Assembly (NCBI RefSeq): GCF_004364155.1
Contig: NZ_SOAZ01000014.1
Coordinates: 1 to 64,000 of the forward strand
DNA: 64,000 nucleotides
Direction: 5' to 3'
Source of the DNA: Fonticella tunisiensis
GTDB taxonomy: Bacteria > Bacillota > Clostridia > Clostridiales > Caloramatoraceae
Shown here: positions 51,430 to 61,126 of the stretch, one piece after another
How the letters are laid out: every line of letters begins with the position of its first letter
Numbering within the stretch: the first letter of the stretch is position 1
Notes under the pieces: model-generated
Seen by the model: only the letters and a program-made list of their open reading frames with translations
Database searches by the model: none
What the model was told of the DNA's origin: nothing
Made by a program: the position numbers and the translations under genes

Positions 51430-52041
51430 TTAAACAGCATCCTCGAGTTCTCTCAATTTGTTTTCTATGAGGCCTATAACGTACTCCCTGTCATCATGGT
51501 TGTTTTCAAAATCTATGTTATCAACATTGATTTTAAGAATAGGAGATATTGAATACTGATCAAAATATTCTCTGTAGTTTGCGTTTAATCGCTCCCAGTA
51601 TTCTCTTTCAACTACCTTTTCATATTCCCTGCCTCTTTTTTGAATTCTTTTCATAGCCTCATCTACAGATATTTCAAGGTATACCATAAGCTTTGGAGGC
51701 TTGCAGTGTTCTATCATATTTTCAAAAAGCTCAAGATATAAATCAAACTCTTCCCTACTCATTTCTCCTGACTGCTGAAGCATCTTAGCAAATATTACGT
51801 CTCCATATATACTTCTGTCCATTACTGCGTTATGTACTAGAGAAGCTTCTTTTATATGTTTAAACCTTTTATTTAGAAAAAATATTTGAAGAGGGAAGCT
51901 GTATCTTACTCTATCATAATAGAATTTTTCAAGTATTGGATTGTTATATACAGGCTCTTCAAAGGGTATGTAACCGCGCTCCTCCATGATTTTCATCAAT
52001 GTTGTTTTACCAACTCCTACAACTCCGTCTATTACTAGCAT
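51430..52041 (-). CDS. deoxynucleoside kinase
   Basis: Salvage of deoxynucleosides by phosphorylation (deoxyadenosine/deoxyguanosine kinase type). P-loop GVVGVGKTT close to the start, and DRSIYGDVIFAKML, the DRS motif of the family. Two possible starts exist: this ATG (ggagg 10 bases upstream) gives 203 residues beginning MLVIDGVVG, as in homologs; an in-frame ATG at 52092 with its own good ribosome site (aaaggagag) would add 17 residues. I prefer the shorter form. Confidence 0.82.
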   Translation of the reverse strand: MLVIDGVVGVGKTTLMKIMEERGYIPFEEPVYNNPILEKFYYDRVRYSFPLQIFFLNKRFKHIKEASLVHNAVMDRSIYGDVIFAKMLQQSGEMSREEFDLYLELFENMIEHCKPPKLMVYLEISVDEAMKRIQKRGREYEKVVEREYWERLNANYREYFDQYSISPILKINVDNIDFENNHDDREYVIGLIENKLRELEDAV

Positions 52042-52320
52042 ATTCCAAAATCCTCCTTTATTTATTCCCCTTAGTGCCTCCCTGTAGAACATAAAAACTC
52101 TCCTTTGTATTTTGGTGTTACTTTTAAAGTATAGTTAAAAAAAGGGGGGAAATGCAAGAGTTTTTATGAGAAAATATTTTACAATATAATTCTTCTTTGG
52201 TGTTATTTTCCTTATAGAGTCACTGCCAGCTTTGCTTATAATTTAAAAATTTAGGATGTAACACAAAGAAAAATATGATATAATTCCATGGTGTACATAA
52301 AAAATAAAGGAGAAATGGAT

Positions 52321-52818
52321 ATGAGCTTACTTAAAGAATGGGAAGAACTAGCATCTAAGGAAAGAACAAAGGATGAATATGATAGGTTCTGGAAGGATTA
52401 TTTAACTAAAGAGCAGAACATCTATGAGTACATACTTGAAAACAGGGTTAACATTCTAAATGGAACTGTTAAGGAACTTGCAGAAAAGTTTGGCATGGAC
52501 GTGGTTAACTTTACTGGATTTGTTTATGGTATAAACACAAGCCTTGTATCTGCGATTGATCTTGAAAGCCTTGATGAGAATTCGGATTTAAATATGGAGA
52601 TAGATTTTGAAAAATTATATTACAATATGCTTGAAGCTAAGGCAAGCTGGCTTTTTAACCTTCCTCAGTGGGACAATATATTAACTGAAGAGAGAAGGAA
52701 AGAGATAAAGAAGGAATTCAATAGATCAAAAATAGTTGTTAATGAAAATAAAATAGGAAGAAACGACCCGTGTCCCTGTGGAAGCGGGAAAAAGTACAAA
52801 AAATGCTGTGGTAAATAA
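52321..52818 (+). CDS. SEC-C motif protein
   Basis: 165 residues from the ATG 8 bases after aaggag. The body is helical and of unknown function; the last ~22 residues are the SEC-C zinc-binding motif [20 protein letters not shown] also found at the C-terminus of SecA, where it binds SecB and zinc. Stand-alone SEC-C proteins are common in Firmicutes without assigned roles. A TATAAT box lies about 44 bases upstream. Confidence 0.82.
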   Translation: MSLLKEWEELASKERTKDEYDRFWKDYLTKEQNIYEYILENRVNILNGTVKELAEKFGMDVVNFTGFVYGINTSLVSAIDLESLDENSDLNMEIDFEKLYYNMLEAKASWLFNLPQWDNILTEERRKEIKKEFNRSKIVVNENKIGRNDPCPCGSGKKYKKCCGK

Positions 52819-52819
52819 G

Positions 52820-52845
52820 ACTTCGGGAATTTCCCGAAGTTTTTC
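52820..52845 (+). terminator. intrinsic terminator
   Basis: Stem acttcggga / tcccgaagt (52820-52840) and T-run. Confidence 0.9.
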
Positions 52846-52928
52846 ATTTTAAAGCCCTCCAATGCATGATAATGAAGTAATGGCAAATAATAAATAAGAG
52901 TTAGAATATAAGATCAGGAGGGTTTATT

Positions 52929-55900
52929 ATGGCTAAAGCTATGAAAACTATGGACGGTAACCAGGCCGCTGCATATGCATCCTATGCACTTACAGAGGTT
53001 GCGGCAATATATCCTATAACTCCATCAACGCCAATGGCTGAGGGAGTTGATGAGTGGGCTGCCCATGGAAAGACAAACATATTCGGACAGCCTGTAAGGG
53101 TTGTTGAGATGCAGTCTGAGGCAGGAGCTGCCGGTGCGGTGCACGGATCACTTCAGGCAGGTGCACTCACCACAACTTATACTGCTTCGCAGGGACTTTT
53201 GCTAATGATACCCAACATGTACAAAATGGCCGGGGAGCTTTTACCTGCGGTATTTCACGTGAGTGCCAGGTCGATTGCAACCCATGCACTTTCAATTTTC
53301 GGTGATCATCAGGACGTTATGGCGACAAGGCAGACTGGTTTTGCAATTCTAGCGTCTTCAAGCGTTCAGGAGGTTATGGATTTAGCCTTTGTTGCTCACC
53401 TCAGTGCAATAAAAGGAAGGGTTCCATTTCTTCATTTCTTTGATGGTTTCAGGACTTCCCATGAATATCAGAAGATAGAAACCATAGACTATGATGATAT
53501 TGCAAAGATAGTTGATTATAATGCAATTAAGGAGTTTAGAGAAAGAGCCCTAAATCCTGAACATCCTGTTATAAGGGGAACGTCACAAAATCCCGATGTT
53601 TACTTCCAGGGAAGAGAAGCAGCGAACAAATTCTATGATAAAATTCCAGATATAGTTGAAAGTTATATGGCGGAAATTAAAAAGCTAACAGGTCGTGAGT
53701 ATCACCCCTTTGACTACTACGGTGATGAGAATGCAGAATACATAATCATAGCAATGGGCTCTGTGTGTGATACCATAGATGAGGTTATTGATTACTTAGC
53801 TGCAAAGGGAGAAAGGGTTGGAAGAATAAAGGTACACCTTTACAGGCCATTTTGTGAAAAATACTTCTTTAATGTATTTCCAGATTCAGTTAAAAAAATA
53901 GCAGTCCTTGATAGAACCAAGGAACCGGGTTCACTTGGAGAACCTCTCTATCAGGATATCGTAAAACTTTTCTATAACAAAGAGAACAAACCACTTATAG
54001 TTGGTGGAAGGTATGGACTTGGTTCAAAGGATACAACTCCATCACAGATACTTGCCGTATTTAAGAATTTAAAGCAGGATAAACCAAAGGATAGATTTAC
54101 AATAGGAATAGTGGATGATGTAACAAACACATCGCTGCCTGAGGAGGAAATAATTGAAACCACACCTGAGGGTACTATAAGCTGTAAATTCTGGGGGCTG
54201 GGTTCCGACGGTACAGTTGGAGCCAATAAAAGCGCCATTAAAATAATTGGAGATAATACCGATCTTTATGCCCAGGCGTATTTCTCATACGACAGCAAGA
54301 AGTCAGGAGGGTCAACGGTGTCGCACCTCAGGTTCGGCAAAAAGCCAATTAAATCGCCATACCTTGTATTCAGCGCAGATTATATTGCCTGCCATAATCC
54401 ATCATATGTATACCATTTTGACCTTTTGAAAGGCCTTAAGAAAAATGGTACATTTGTTCTTAACTGCCCTTGGAGTGAAGAAGAGCTCGATACCAAGCTG
54501 CCGGCTTCCTTAAAGAGATATATCGCTCAAAATAATATTAATTTTTATATTATCGATGCCATTTCTATTGCCCGGGAAATAGGCCTTGGTGGAAGAATAA
54601 ATATGATAATGCAGGCAGCTTTCTTCAAGCTTGCTAATGTTATTCCTGTTGAAGATGCAGTAAAATACCTTAAAGAATCAATTGAAAAGACATACGGCAG
54701 GAAGGGCGACAAGATAGTTCAAATGAATAAGGAGGCTGTGGACAGAGGAATTGAATCCATCAAAAGGGTAAACGTTCCAACATCCTGGATGAATGCCGAA
54801 GATAACCTTGAAAATATGCCTGTTAAGGATGAACCTGAATTTGTTAAGAAAATTCAAAGACCAATGGCAAGGCATGAAGGAGATGAACTTCCGGTTAGTG
54901 CCTTTAACGGCATGGAAGATGGAACATATCCAGCAGGAACGACTAAATATGAAAAGAGAGGCATAGCCGTTACAGTTCCTGAATGGCAGGTTGATAAGTG
55001 CATTCAGTGCAACCAGTGTGCATATGTATGTCCCCATGCAGTTATAAGGGCAATGTTTTTAAAACCTGAAGAGGTTGAAAATGCACCTTCTAAAACCTTT
55101 GTAGGTAAGAAAGCCATGGGAAAGGGGCTTGAGGATTACTTATTTAGAATTCAAATAAGCCCCCTGGATTGTACGGGATGCGGAAACTGTGCAGATGTCT
55201 GCCCTGCACCTGGCAAGGCGCTTATTATGAAGCCAGCCGATGAACAAATAGGGGAACAGGCAGAAAATTGGGAATATGCAATGACCCTTCCAATAAGGGA
55301 TAACCTTATGGATCCAAAGACACTTAAAGGCAGCCAGTTTAAGCAGCCCCTCCTTGAGTTCCATGGTGCATGTCCGGGATGCGGAGAGACGGCGTATATA
55401 AGGCTTTTAACTCAGCTTTTTGGTGATAGAATGATGATTGCAAATGCAACCGGATGTTCATCCATATGGGGAGCAAGTGCACCGTCGACTGCCTATACAA
55501 CAGATAGATTTGGAAGGGGGCCTGCATGGGCTAATTCCCTCTTTGAAGATAATGCAGAGTTTGGCTTTGGAATGCATCTTGCAGTAAAGCAGATAAGGGC
55601 AAGGCTTTTGGAGCTGATGAAGGAAGCCATACATTTGCCAATTAGCGATGCCCTTAAGGATGCATTTAACGAATGGATAAACAAGATGAATGATGGAGAA
55701 GCTTCAAGGGCTATTTCAGATAAAATAATAGAAATAATGAAAAATGAAAACTACAAGGGAAATAGGGTCCTTGAAGAGATCATGGAAAAGAAGGACTTCC
55801 TTGTTAAGAGGTCCCATTGGATAATAGGAGGAGATGGATGGGCCTACGATATAGGATATGGCGGTGTTGACCATGTTCTTGCAACAGGAGAGGACGTAAA

Positions 55901-56462
55901 CCTGTTTGTAATGGATACAGAGGTCTATTCAAATACCGGAGGCCAATCTTCGAAATCAACGCCAACCGCTGCTGTTGCGAAGTTTGCTGCAGCTGGCAAA
56001 AGGGTGAGAAAGAAGGATCTGGGCCTTATGGCTATGAGTTATGGATATGTTTATGTCGCTCAGATATCATTAGGAGCCAATATGAATCACACCATAAAAA
56101 CTATAGTTGAGGCAGAGAGCTATCCTGGACCATCCCTTATAATAGCATATGCACCATGTATAAGTCATGGAATAAAGACAGGCATGGGAACAAGTGTAGC
56201 ACAAGAAAAGAAGGCTGTAGAATGTGGATACTGGCATCTTTACAGGTATAACCCGCTTCTTAAGGAACAGGGGAAGAATCCCTTTATCCTTGATTCCAAG
56301 CCGCCAACAAAACCATTCAGAGAATTTATTGAAAGCGAAATAAGGTATACTTCACTTGCCAAGGTCTTCCCGGATGCGGCAGAAGAGCTATTTGAGGCTG
56401 CTGAAAAGCATGCTAGAGAAAGATATGATACTTATAGAAGATTAGCTGAAATGAACTATTAA
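52929..56462 (+). CDS. nifJ: pyruvate:ferredoxin (flavodoxin) oxidoreductase
   Basis: Single-chain PFOR of 1177 residues, oxidising pyruvate to acetyl-CoA, CO2 and reduced ferredoxin; the central step of clostridial fermentation. Domain order as in the family: PFOR_N (residues 1-230, PITPSTPMAEGVDEW), domain II/gamma, the EKR-type insert, two 4Fe4S motifs (CIQCNQCAYVCPHAV and CTGCGNCADVCP), and the TPP domain (GDGWAYDIGYGGVDHVL, VYSNTGGQSSKSTP). A third cluster is ligated by the CPGCGET region. ATG with aggagg; monocistronic, strong terminator after. Confidence 0.97.
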   Translation: MAKAMKTMDGNQAAAYASYALTEVAAIYPITPSTPMAEGVDEWAAHGKTNIFGQPVRVVEMQSEAGAAGAVHGSLQAGALTTTYTASQGLLLMIPNMYKMAGELLPAVFHVSARSIATHALSIFGDHQDVMATRQTGFAILASSSVQEVMDLAFVAHLSAIKGRVPFLHFFDGFRTSHEYQKIETIDYDDIAKIVDYNAIKEFRERALNPEHPVIRGTSQNPDVYFQGREAANKFYDKIPDIVESYMAEIKKLTGREYHPFDYYGDENAEYIIIAMGSVCDTIDEVIDYLAAKGERVGRIKVHLYRPFCEKYFFNVFPDSVKKIAVLDRTKEPGSLGEPLYQDIVKLFYNKENKPLIVGGRYGLGSKDTTPSQILAVFKNLKQDKPKDRFTIGIVDDVTNTSLPEEEIIETTPEGTISCKFWGLGSDGTVGANKSAIKIIGDNTDLYAQAYFSYDSKKSGGSTVSHLRFGKKPIKSPYLVFSADYIACHNPSYVYHFDLLKGLKKNGTFVLNCPWSEEELDTKLPASLKRYIAQNNINFYIIDAISIAREIGLGGRINMIMQAAFFKLANVIPVEDAVKYLKESIEKTYGRKGDKIVQMNKEAVDRGIESIKRVNVPTSWMNAEDNLENMPVKDEPEFVKKIQRPMARHEGDELPVSAFNGMEDGTYPAGTTKYEKRGIAVTVPEWQVDKCIQCNQCAYVCPHAVIRAMFLKPEEVENAPSKTFVGKKAMGKGLEDYLFRIQISPLDCTGCGNCADVCPAPGKALIMKPADEQIGEQAENWEYAMTLPIRDNLMDPKTLKGSQFKQPLLEFHGACPGCGETAYIRLLTQLFGDRMMIANATGCSSIWGASAPSTAYTTDRFGRGPAWANSLFEDNAEFGFGMHLAVKQIRARLLELMKEAIHLPISDALKDAFNEWINKMNDGEASRAISDKIIEIMKNENYKGNRVLEEIMEKKDFLVKRSHWIIGGDGWAYDIGYGGVDHVLATGEDVNLFVMDTEVYSNTGGQSSKSTPTAAVAKFAAAGKRVRKKDLGLMAMSYGYVYVAQISLGANMNHTIKTIVEAESYPGPSLIIAYAPCISHGIKTGMGTSVAQEKKAVECGYWHLYRYNPLLKEQGKNPFILDSKPPTKPFREFIESEIRYTSLAKVFPDAAEELFEAAEKHARERYDTYRRLAEMNY

Positions 56463-56463
56463 A

Positions 56464-56498
56464 AATAGGAAATCCCCGGCCGGGGATTTCCTATTTTT
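56464..56498. terminator. intrinsic terminator of nifJ
   Basis: Long stem aataggaaatccccgg / ccggggatttcctatt (56464-56495) and T-run. It overlaps the stop codon of the minus-strand DUF3787 gene and may serve both strands. Confidence 0.88.
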
Positions 56499-56658
56499 GA
56501 TTTGTGTCAACGTACTCCTTGGCATTCATTACGTCTACTTCGTCAGGAATTGTTACCTGCGAAACTGGTTTCATCTTTTTTGTGTTGGCCCATGCTGCAG
56601 TTGTATGCCTTTCTATGGGAAGAGCCATATGTTTTTCCTTTGCCCTATTTTTAGCCAT
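56491..56658 (-). CDS. DUF3787-type small protein
   Basis: 55 residues, below the usual gene-finder limit. ATG at 56658 behind aaggaggg, TAG at 56491. The product starts MAKNRAKEKHMALPIERHTT and contains AAWANTKKMKPVSQVTIPDE and NAKEYVDTNQK. The TAAWAN...KP.S.V.IP...V..AKE.VD.NQK layout is that of DUF3787, found in Clostridia, including a C. difficile spore-associated protein. Hydrophilic, no membrane segment. Convergent with nifJ. Recognition from memory. Confidence 0.8.
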   Translation of the reverse strand: MAKNRAKEKHMALPIERHTTAAWANTKKMKPVSQVTIPDEVDVMNAKEYVDTNQK

Positions 56659-56804
56659 GCTATCCCTCCTTTTTATTAGTATTTGAAAAGCAGGCTTAGT
56701 ATATGATGGAAAGGTGTGTAAAGAAAAATTATTTAAAATATGATTTAGTTCTAAAGGTCATTTTTAAATATTCTAAATATTATATAGTAAAGTAGATTGA
56801 TGTA

Positions 56805-57110
56805 TTGAAGATTAAATTTTTAACGTTATTAGCGGTATTAGTCTTTTTTCTGTTGGGGTGTGGTAAGGATAAGGTGAAGGAGGATCTGTTGAATTATGTA
56901 AACATAGAGCTTTCTATGGTTATATAAATTGAAACAGAGGCTGTTGAAGCCTGTGAGGGGTTTAAACTTATAGTAACAGCCCTTGAAAAGCAGGACATCA
57001 AAATTATATATGAGGCTAATACACATATTGATTCTGGAAGAAAAGGAATAGAAGAATTCGCAAGACAACTGGATAAACTTGCGAAAGAACATAATATTGA
57101 AATAAAATAA
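56805..57110 (+). pseudogene. lipoprotein gene with internal stop and deletion
   Basis: One frame from a TTG at 56805 reads a lipoprotein signal peptide (KFLTLLAVLVFFLLGCG), then DKVKEDLLNYVNIELSMVI and an in-frame TAA (56925-56927). The same frame continues without break as ETEAVEACEGFKLIVTALEK and GIEEFARQLDKLAKEHNIEI to a TAA at 57108. Related clostridial lipoproteins have some 60-80 more residues between these two blocks, so an internal deletion has occurred and left a stop. Family function unknown. Confidence 0.55.
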
Positions 57111-57130
57111 GGCCTGCGAGGCCTTATTTT
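57104..57130. terminator. bidirectional terminator
   Basis: Stem aaaataaggcct (57104-57115) / aggccttatttt (57119-57130), A/T-rich flanks give U-tracts in both directions. Confidence 0.8.
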
Positions 57131-58193
57131 ATAGATTGTTTATATCCTGATAGTAATATTTATCACTATTAAACTGATTCAGGTAATTGTCGAAGGAATT
57201 TTTGATTTCTACGTATCTAATTCTTATTGAGTCAATATCCTCACCAAGGGCATCAAGCTTTTCCTTATCGTTTCCAGTTTCTTCTATTGCTGTAAGGGTA
57301 TTTTTAAATTCCTGACAGTAGTTGAAATAGGATTCGATTATAGTATTAAATTTTTTGTGTTGATTGGCAAATTTTGATGGAACGTTTATGGAATCATAGG
57401 AGTTTTTAATTGAATTTATTTCCGTCATCTTTTTATCAACATCAACGTACACATCACCTATGCTCCTTTTGCCGGAAAGTATAAGGTCAAAGTTTGAACT
57501 CAAATCTACCATTGCAGTTTGGAAGGATTTATGTATATTTTCCATTGAACTTATATATTCTGTATACTGTTCCAAAAGCCTTTTTTTAGCTTCATAATCG
57601 TTATTGGCCTTTGTTGCATAGGTAGTTACGTTACCGGAGATGGCAAGCATTTCGTTTGGAAGGGATATGGAGAAGTTACGGAGCTTTGCCATATTATAAT
57701 ATTTTGTTGTTTCAGAAAGGTAGGTATCTAAATCCTTAAGGGCATTATCTGTGTCCTTGGTGGGATTTCTTAATATTAAAATTGTTTGTTGCAGTATTTT
57801 GGCATTAAACCCGACACCCTTTCTGAAGGCATCAAATTGTTCACTATACTTGGAATTAGGATTATAAGCCATAAGCTCGTTCAGGGTTTTTTGTATATTA
57901 TCATAATTGGTAGAAAGTGAAGTAATAAGTTTGTTTACTTCATCCGCATTCTTATAATCTAGCTCATCTATTTTTGAAGCGAGCTTTGCAACCTCAACAT
58001 TAACCTTGTCCACATTTTCCTTTTGAAAATTTATATATGAAAAGTATTTAGAGTCAGATCTACTTGAAGTAAAATAATAGGTTCCAAATAAAACTCCTAG
58101 AATAACCAAAGCAGTTATTGATGCAATAAGTATTTTTTGTTTTGAGTTTGACCTATTATCTCGCCGCTGCCTTCTCCTTGATCTTTCCTCCAT
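57129..58193 (-). CDS. coiled-coil membrane protein, unknown
   Basis: 354 residues. A short, strongly basic cytosolic tail (MEERSRRRQRRDNRSNSKQK), one membrane helix (about 21-42) and a ~310-residue extracytoplasmic part that is almost all helix, rich in Asp/Asn/Lys with coiled-coil character (VAKLASKIDELDYKNADEVN, LLEQYTEYISSMENIHKSFQ). No recognisable enzyme motif. Homologs in Clostridia are annotated as hypothetical. Start ATG with aggaggtg ribosome site. Confidence 0.5.
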   Translation of the reverse strand: MEERSRRRQRRDNRSNSKQKILIASITALVILGVLFGTYYFTSSRSDSKYFSYINFQKENVDKVNVEVAKLASKIDELDYKNADEVNKLITSLSTNYDNIQKTLNELMAYNPNSKYSEQFDAFRKGVGFNAKILQQTILILRNPTKDTDNALKDLDTYLSETTKYYNMAKLRNFSISLPNEMLAISGNVTTYATKANNDYEAKKRLLEQYTEYISSMENIHKSFQTAMVDLSSNFDLILSGKRSIGDVYVDVDKKMTEINSIKNSYDSINVPSKFANQHKKFNTIIESYFNYCQEFKNTLTAIEETGNDKEKLDALGEDIDSIRIRYVEIKNSFDNYLNQFNSDKYYYQDINNL

Positions 58194-58281
58194 TTTTTCA
58201 CCTCCTAAAAATGTATAAATTAATAAATATAATTATATTACAAATATTAAATAAGGGCAATTCAATGCCCTTATTTAATAT

Positions 58282-58932
58282 TTAATTCCTTGTTTTAATA
58301 AGGTTTTTAACACTTCTAACTCCTTCCACTCTTTCAGCAATTTCAAGGGCTGTTTCCATATCATCAAAGGTGTTTACAAATCCACTTAAAGTTACGTTGC
58401 CGTCATGAATTTCGGTTTTTATATCTCCATCCTGAATAGGAGAGTTTTTATACTCCATTTGAATTCTATTATGTATGGAAACATCATCGACTTCTTTTAA
58501 AGAACTGATTTCTATATGGGACACAACGTCCTTAACGCCAAATGCCTTAGATGCCTGGTGAATGGCAAGGTTTTTATCTCTAAGGGTTTTTACTGTTCCC
58601 TCAAGGACAGCTACTCCTTTTTGGACCTTTACACCTACATCAGCAATATCTGGTATATCCTTTATTTTGCTCATAACCTCAGCTTCGCATTCCTTATCGG
58701 TTAGAGTCCCATCGGTTGAAACTGTAAGGCAGTTTTCTACAGATTTTACTCCCTCAACAAGCTTTGTAAGCTCAGCCGCTGTATTTTTCTCGCCAAGATT
58801 ATCTACAAATCCAAAGAGGGTTACATAACCGTCTCTGCATTGAATTTTTATATCATGGGCAGATTTATACATTCTACTGTCAAGTAAATCCTTTATTTCA
58901 TTTTCAATCTTTTCATCGTTTATCATAACCAT
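58282..58932 (-). CDS. BON-domain protein (three repeats)
   Basis: 216 residues made of three consecutive BON domains: about 1-70 (IKIQCRDGYVTLFGFVDNLG), 72-140 (DVGVKVQKGVAVLEGTVKTL) and 148-214 (DIKTEIHDGNVTLSGFVNTF), each with the conserved central glycine in V-x-L-x-G. The domain is thought to bind phospholipid membranes; no signal peptide or membrane helix here, so it is cytosolic or peripheral. ATG with gagggg 8 bases upstream. The last few residues run close to the neighbouring coiled-coil gene on the same strand. Confidence 0.85.
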   Translation of the reverse strand: MVMINDEKIENEIKDLLDSRMYKSAHDIKIQCRDGYVTLFGFVDNLGEKNTAAELTKLVEGVKSVENCLTVSTDGTLTDKECEAEVMSKIKDIPDIADVGVKVQKGVAVLEGTVKTLRDKNLAIHQASKAFGVKDVVSHIEISSLKEVDDVSIHNRIQMEYKNSPIQDGDIKTEIHDGNVTLSGFVNTFDDMETALEIAERVEGVRSVKNLIKTRN

Positions 58933-59072
58933 AAAATCAACCCCTCGCTTTAAAATGCCTACTATGTCATAATTTTTCCCGTAATTTAATATTTAATTCA
59001 TAGTTTGTATACTATACTTTAAATTTTTGGTATATAATTATATCTGAGATTGATTTCAGGGAGTGGATGTAA

Positions 59073-59918
59073 TTGATGAGCGACCTCCAGGGGCTTGTGA
59101 GCATTATCAAGAACATAACGATTTTCAATGTAATAGATATAATGATAGTTGGCTATATACTATATAAGTTGTTTATGCTAATCAGAGAAACCAGAGCTGA
59201 GCAGTTAATAAAGGGACTTATACTTATTATTGCAGTTATGAAAATTGCAGATCTCTTTGGACTTGTAACCTTGTACTGGATTATAGAAAACACCTTAACA
59301 GTTGGCGTTATAGCACTTATAATTATATTTCAACCTGAGCTCAGAAAGGCCCTTGAACACCTTGGAAGAAGCAGGTTTTTTTCCAGAAGACTTTTCGAAA
59401 CGGATGAGGATATACAGAGGGTGGTCGATGAAATAGCGACTGCTGCCGTAAACCTTTCTTCTTCTAAAACCGGGGCATTAATCGTTATTGAGCAGGATAC
59501 AGGGCTTGGAGAATATATGCAGAGTGGAATTAAAATAGATGCAAGTATTTCAGCAGCGCTTTTGGAGAATATATTCGTTGAAAATACGCCACTTCATGAT
59601 GGGGCTGCTATTATAAGAAGGGATAGAATTGCAGCTGCAGCCTGCGTACTGCCACTTACCGAGCAGACAATTAGAAAAGATCTCGGGACGAGGCACAGGG
59701 CTGGAATAGGTATTACCGAAAACTCTGATGCCATATCCATTATTGTGTCCGAAGAGACGGGAACAATTTCTCTTGCTCTAAATGGAAGGCTTACAAGAAA
59801 TTATAACGAAGAAAGGCTTAAAATGGTTTTAACTAAAATTCTTCAGCATAATATGTCCATGGACACAACACTGGTTAAGAGGGTGAAAACATGGCTAACA
59901 AAGAAAAACAAGAAATAA
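59073..59918 (+). CDS. cdaA: diadenylate cyclase CdaA
   Basis: Makes c-di-AMP from two ATP. 281 residues: three N-terminal membrane helices (about 17-95) and a C-terminal DAC domain with the signature DGAAIIRRDRI and GTRHRAGIGITE. TTG at 59073 is preferred (gggag 9 bases upstream); an ATG one codon later is the alternative. The cdaR start overlaps its end by 28 bases, as in most Firmicutes. Confidence 0.93.
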   Translation: MMSDLQGLVSIIKNITIFNVIDIMIVGYILYKLFMLIRETRAEQLIKGLILIIAVMKIADLFGLVTLYWIIENTLTVGVIALIIIFQPELRKALEHLGRSRFFSRRLFETDEDIQRVVDEIATAAVNLSSSKTGALIVIEQDTGLGEYMQSGIKIDASISAALLENIFVENTPLHDGAAIIRRDRIAAAACVLPLTEQTIRKDLGTRHRAGIGITENSDAISIIVSEETGTISLALNGRLTRNYNEERLKMVLTKILQHNMSMDTTLVKRVKTWLTKKNKK

Positions 59919-61114
59919 TGCTTATAATTGTGTCTATGTTTCTTGCATTTATCCTGTGGATATACGTAATGGGTGAGGAAAACCCGCTGCAAACAAAAGT
60001 CATCAGAGACATTCCTGTAAAGCTTGTAAACCAGGAGGCAATATCCCAGCTCAATCTTGCCTTAGTACCTGAGCAGAATATAACTGTAGATATAACAGTT
60101 AAGGGAAGGGCACTGAGTGTAAATAATGTTACTCCAAATGATTTTGTTGTTGAGGCGGACTTAGCAGGTTATCCACTTAGAAAAGGGCCCAATCAAGTGC
60201 CCTTTAAGATTAAATCCAAGCCTTCGACAGTGGATATTGTTGACAATAACGAGTATAACCTTATAAATGTTGAACTGGATACGTACCTTGAAAAAACTGT
60301 TCCAGTAATTGTAAACGTTTTAGGAGATGTTAAGGAGGGTTACGGATATTTAAAGCCGGAGTGCAGGCCTACCGAGGTGCTGGTTTCTGGGCCTGAAAAA
60401 TATGTAAATTCTGTAGTGTCGGTTGTTGGCCAGGTTAATTTAGATAATGCAACAACAAAGGATTTAAACGCAGTTATACCTGTAAAGCCACAGGGAAGAG
60501 ACGGTAAAACCGTGCCCTATGTAAATGTTGAACCTAAGAATTTAAATGTGAATGTTCCAATTAAACCTTCAAAGACCGTACCTATATCTGTGAAGACCAC
60601 TGGAAGGCTTCCAGAAGCGAAGATTTTAAAGTCAATCAAGCCCAGGATTGATAGTGTAACTATAATTGGAGATAGTAATACACTTGACAAAGTAAAAGAA
60701 ATAACTACAGTTCCATTTGATCTTTCTAAAATCAATTCAACGTCAACAAGGGAACTTTTCCTTAATATTCCTTCCGGAGTATGGGTTGTAAGTGATTCAC
60801 AGGACATAAAGAGTATAAATGTAGACTTTATTGTAGAAAATAGGATACAAAAAAACTTTACAGTGCCGCTCAATATAATGAATCGGCAGGATGCATATAA
60901 TTACGACGTACAGTCCACAAATGTAAATATAACTCTGTCAGGGGCTGAAAGCCTCATAAACAGTATCGAAAGCAAGAACATTTCAGCGTCCATTGATCTT
61001 GCAGTTTTAGCTGAAGGTACACATCAGGTGCCCGTAAAGGTTGTGAACCCTGATGGAACGGATGTAGTAGATTATTCGCCGCAGAAAATCGAAGTTACTA
61101 TAACGAAAAAATGA
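59891..61114 (+). CDS. cdaR: CdaR (YbbR-domain regulator of CdaA)
   Basis: 407 residues. One N-terminal membrane helix (about 9-28) anchors a series of four extracytoplasmic YbbR domains (repeats with PVxV..G and V.V.GP, for example EKTVPVIVNVLGDVKEGYGY and SKTVPISVKTTGRLPEAKIL). CdaR binds and modulates CdaA. Overlaps cdaA by 28 bases. In Bacillus glmM follows; here a COG2509-type flavoprotein follows, the usual clostridial order. Confidence 0.92.
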   Translation: MANKEKQEIMLIIVSMFLAFILWIYVMGEENPLQTKVIRDIPVKLVNQEAISQLNLALVPEQNITVDITVKGRALSVNNVTPNDFVVEADLAGYPLRKGPNQVPFKIKSKPSTVDIVDNNEYNLINVELDTYLEKTVPVIVNVLGDVKEGYGYLKPECRPTEVLVSGPEKYVNSVVSVVGQVNLDNATTKDLNAVIPVKPQGRDGKTVPYVNVEPKNLNVNVPIKPSKTVPISVKTTGRLPEAKILKSIKPRIDSVTIIGDSNTLDKVKEITTVPFDLSKINSTSTRELFLNIPSGVWVVSDSQDIKSINVDFIVENRIQKNFTVPLNIMNRQDAYNYDVQSTNVNITLSGAESLINSIESKNISASIDLAVLAEGTHQVPVKVVNPDGTDVVDYSPQKIEVTITKK

Positions 61115-61126
61115 TGGAGGTAAAAC

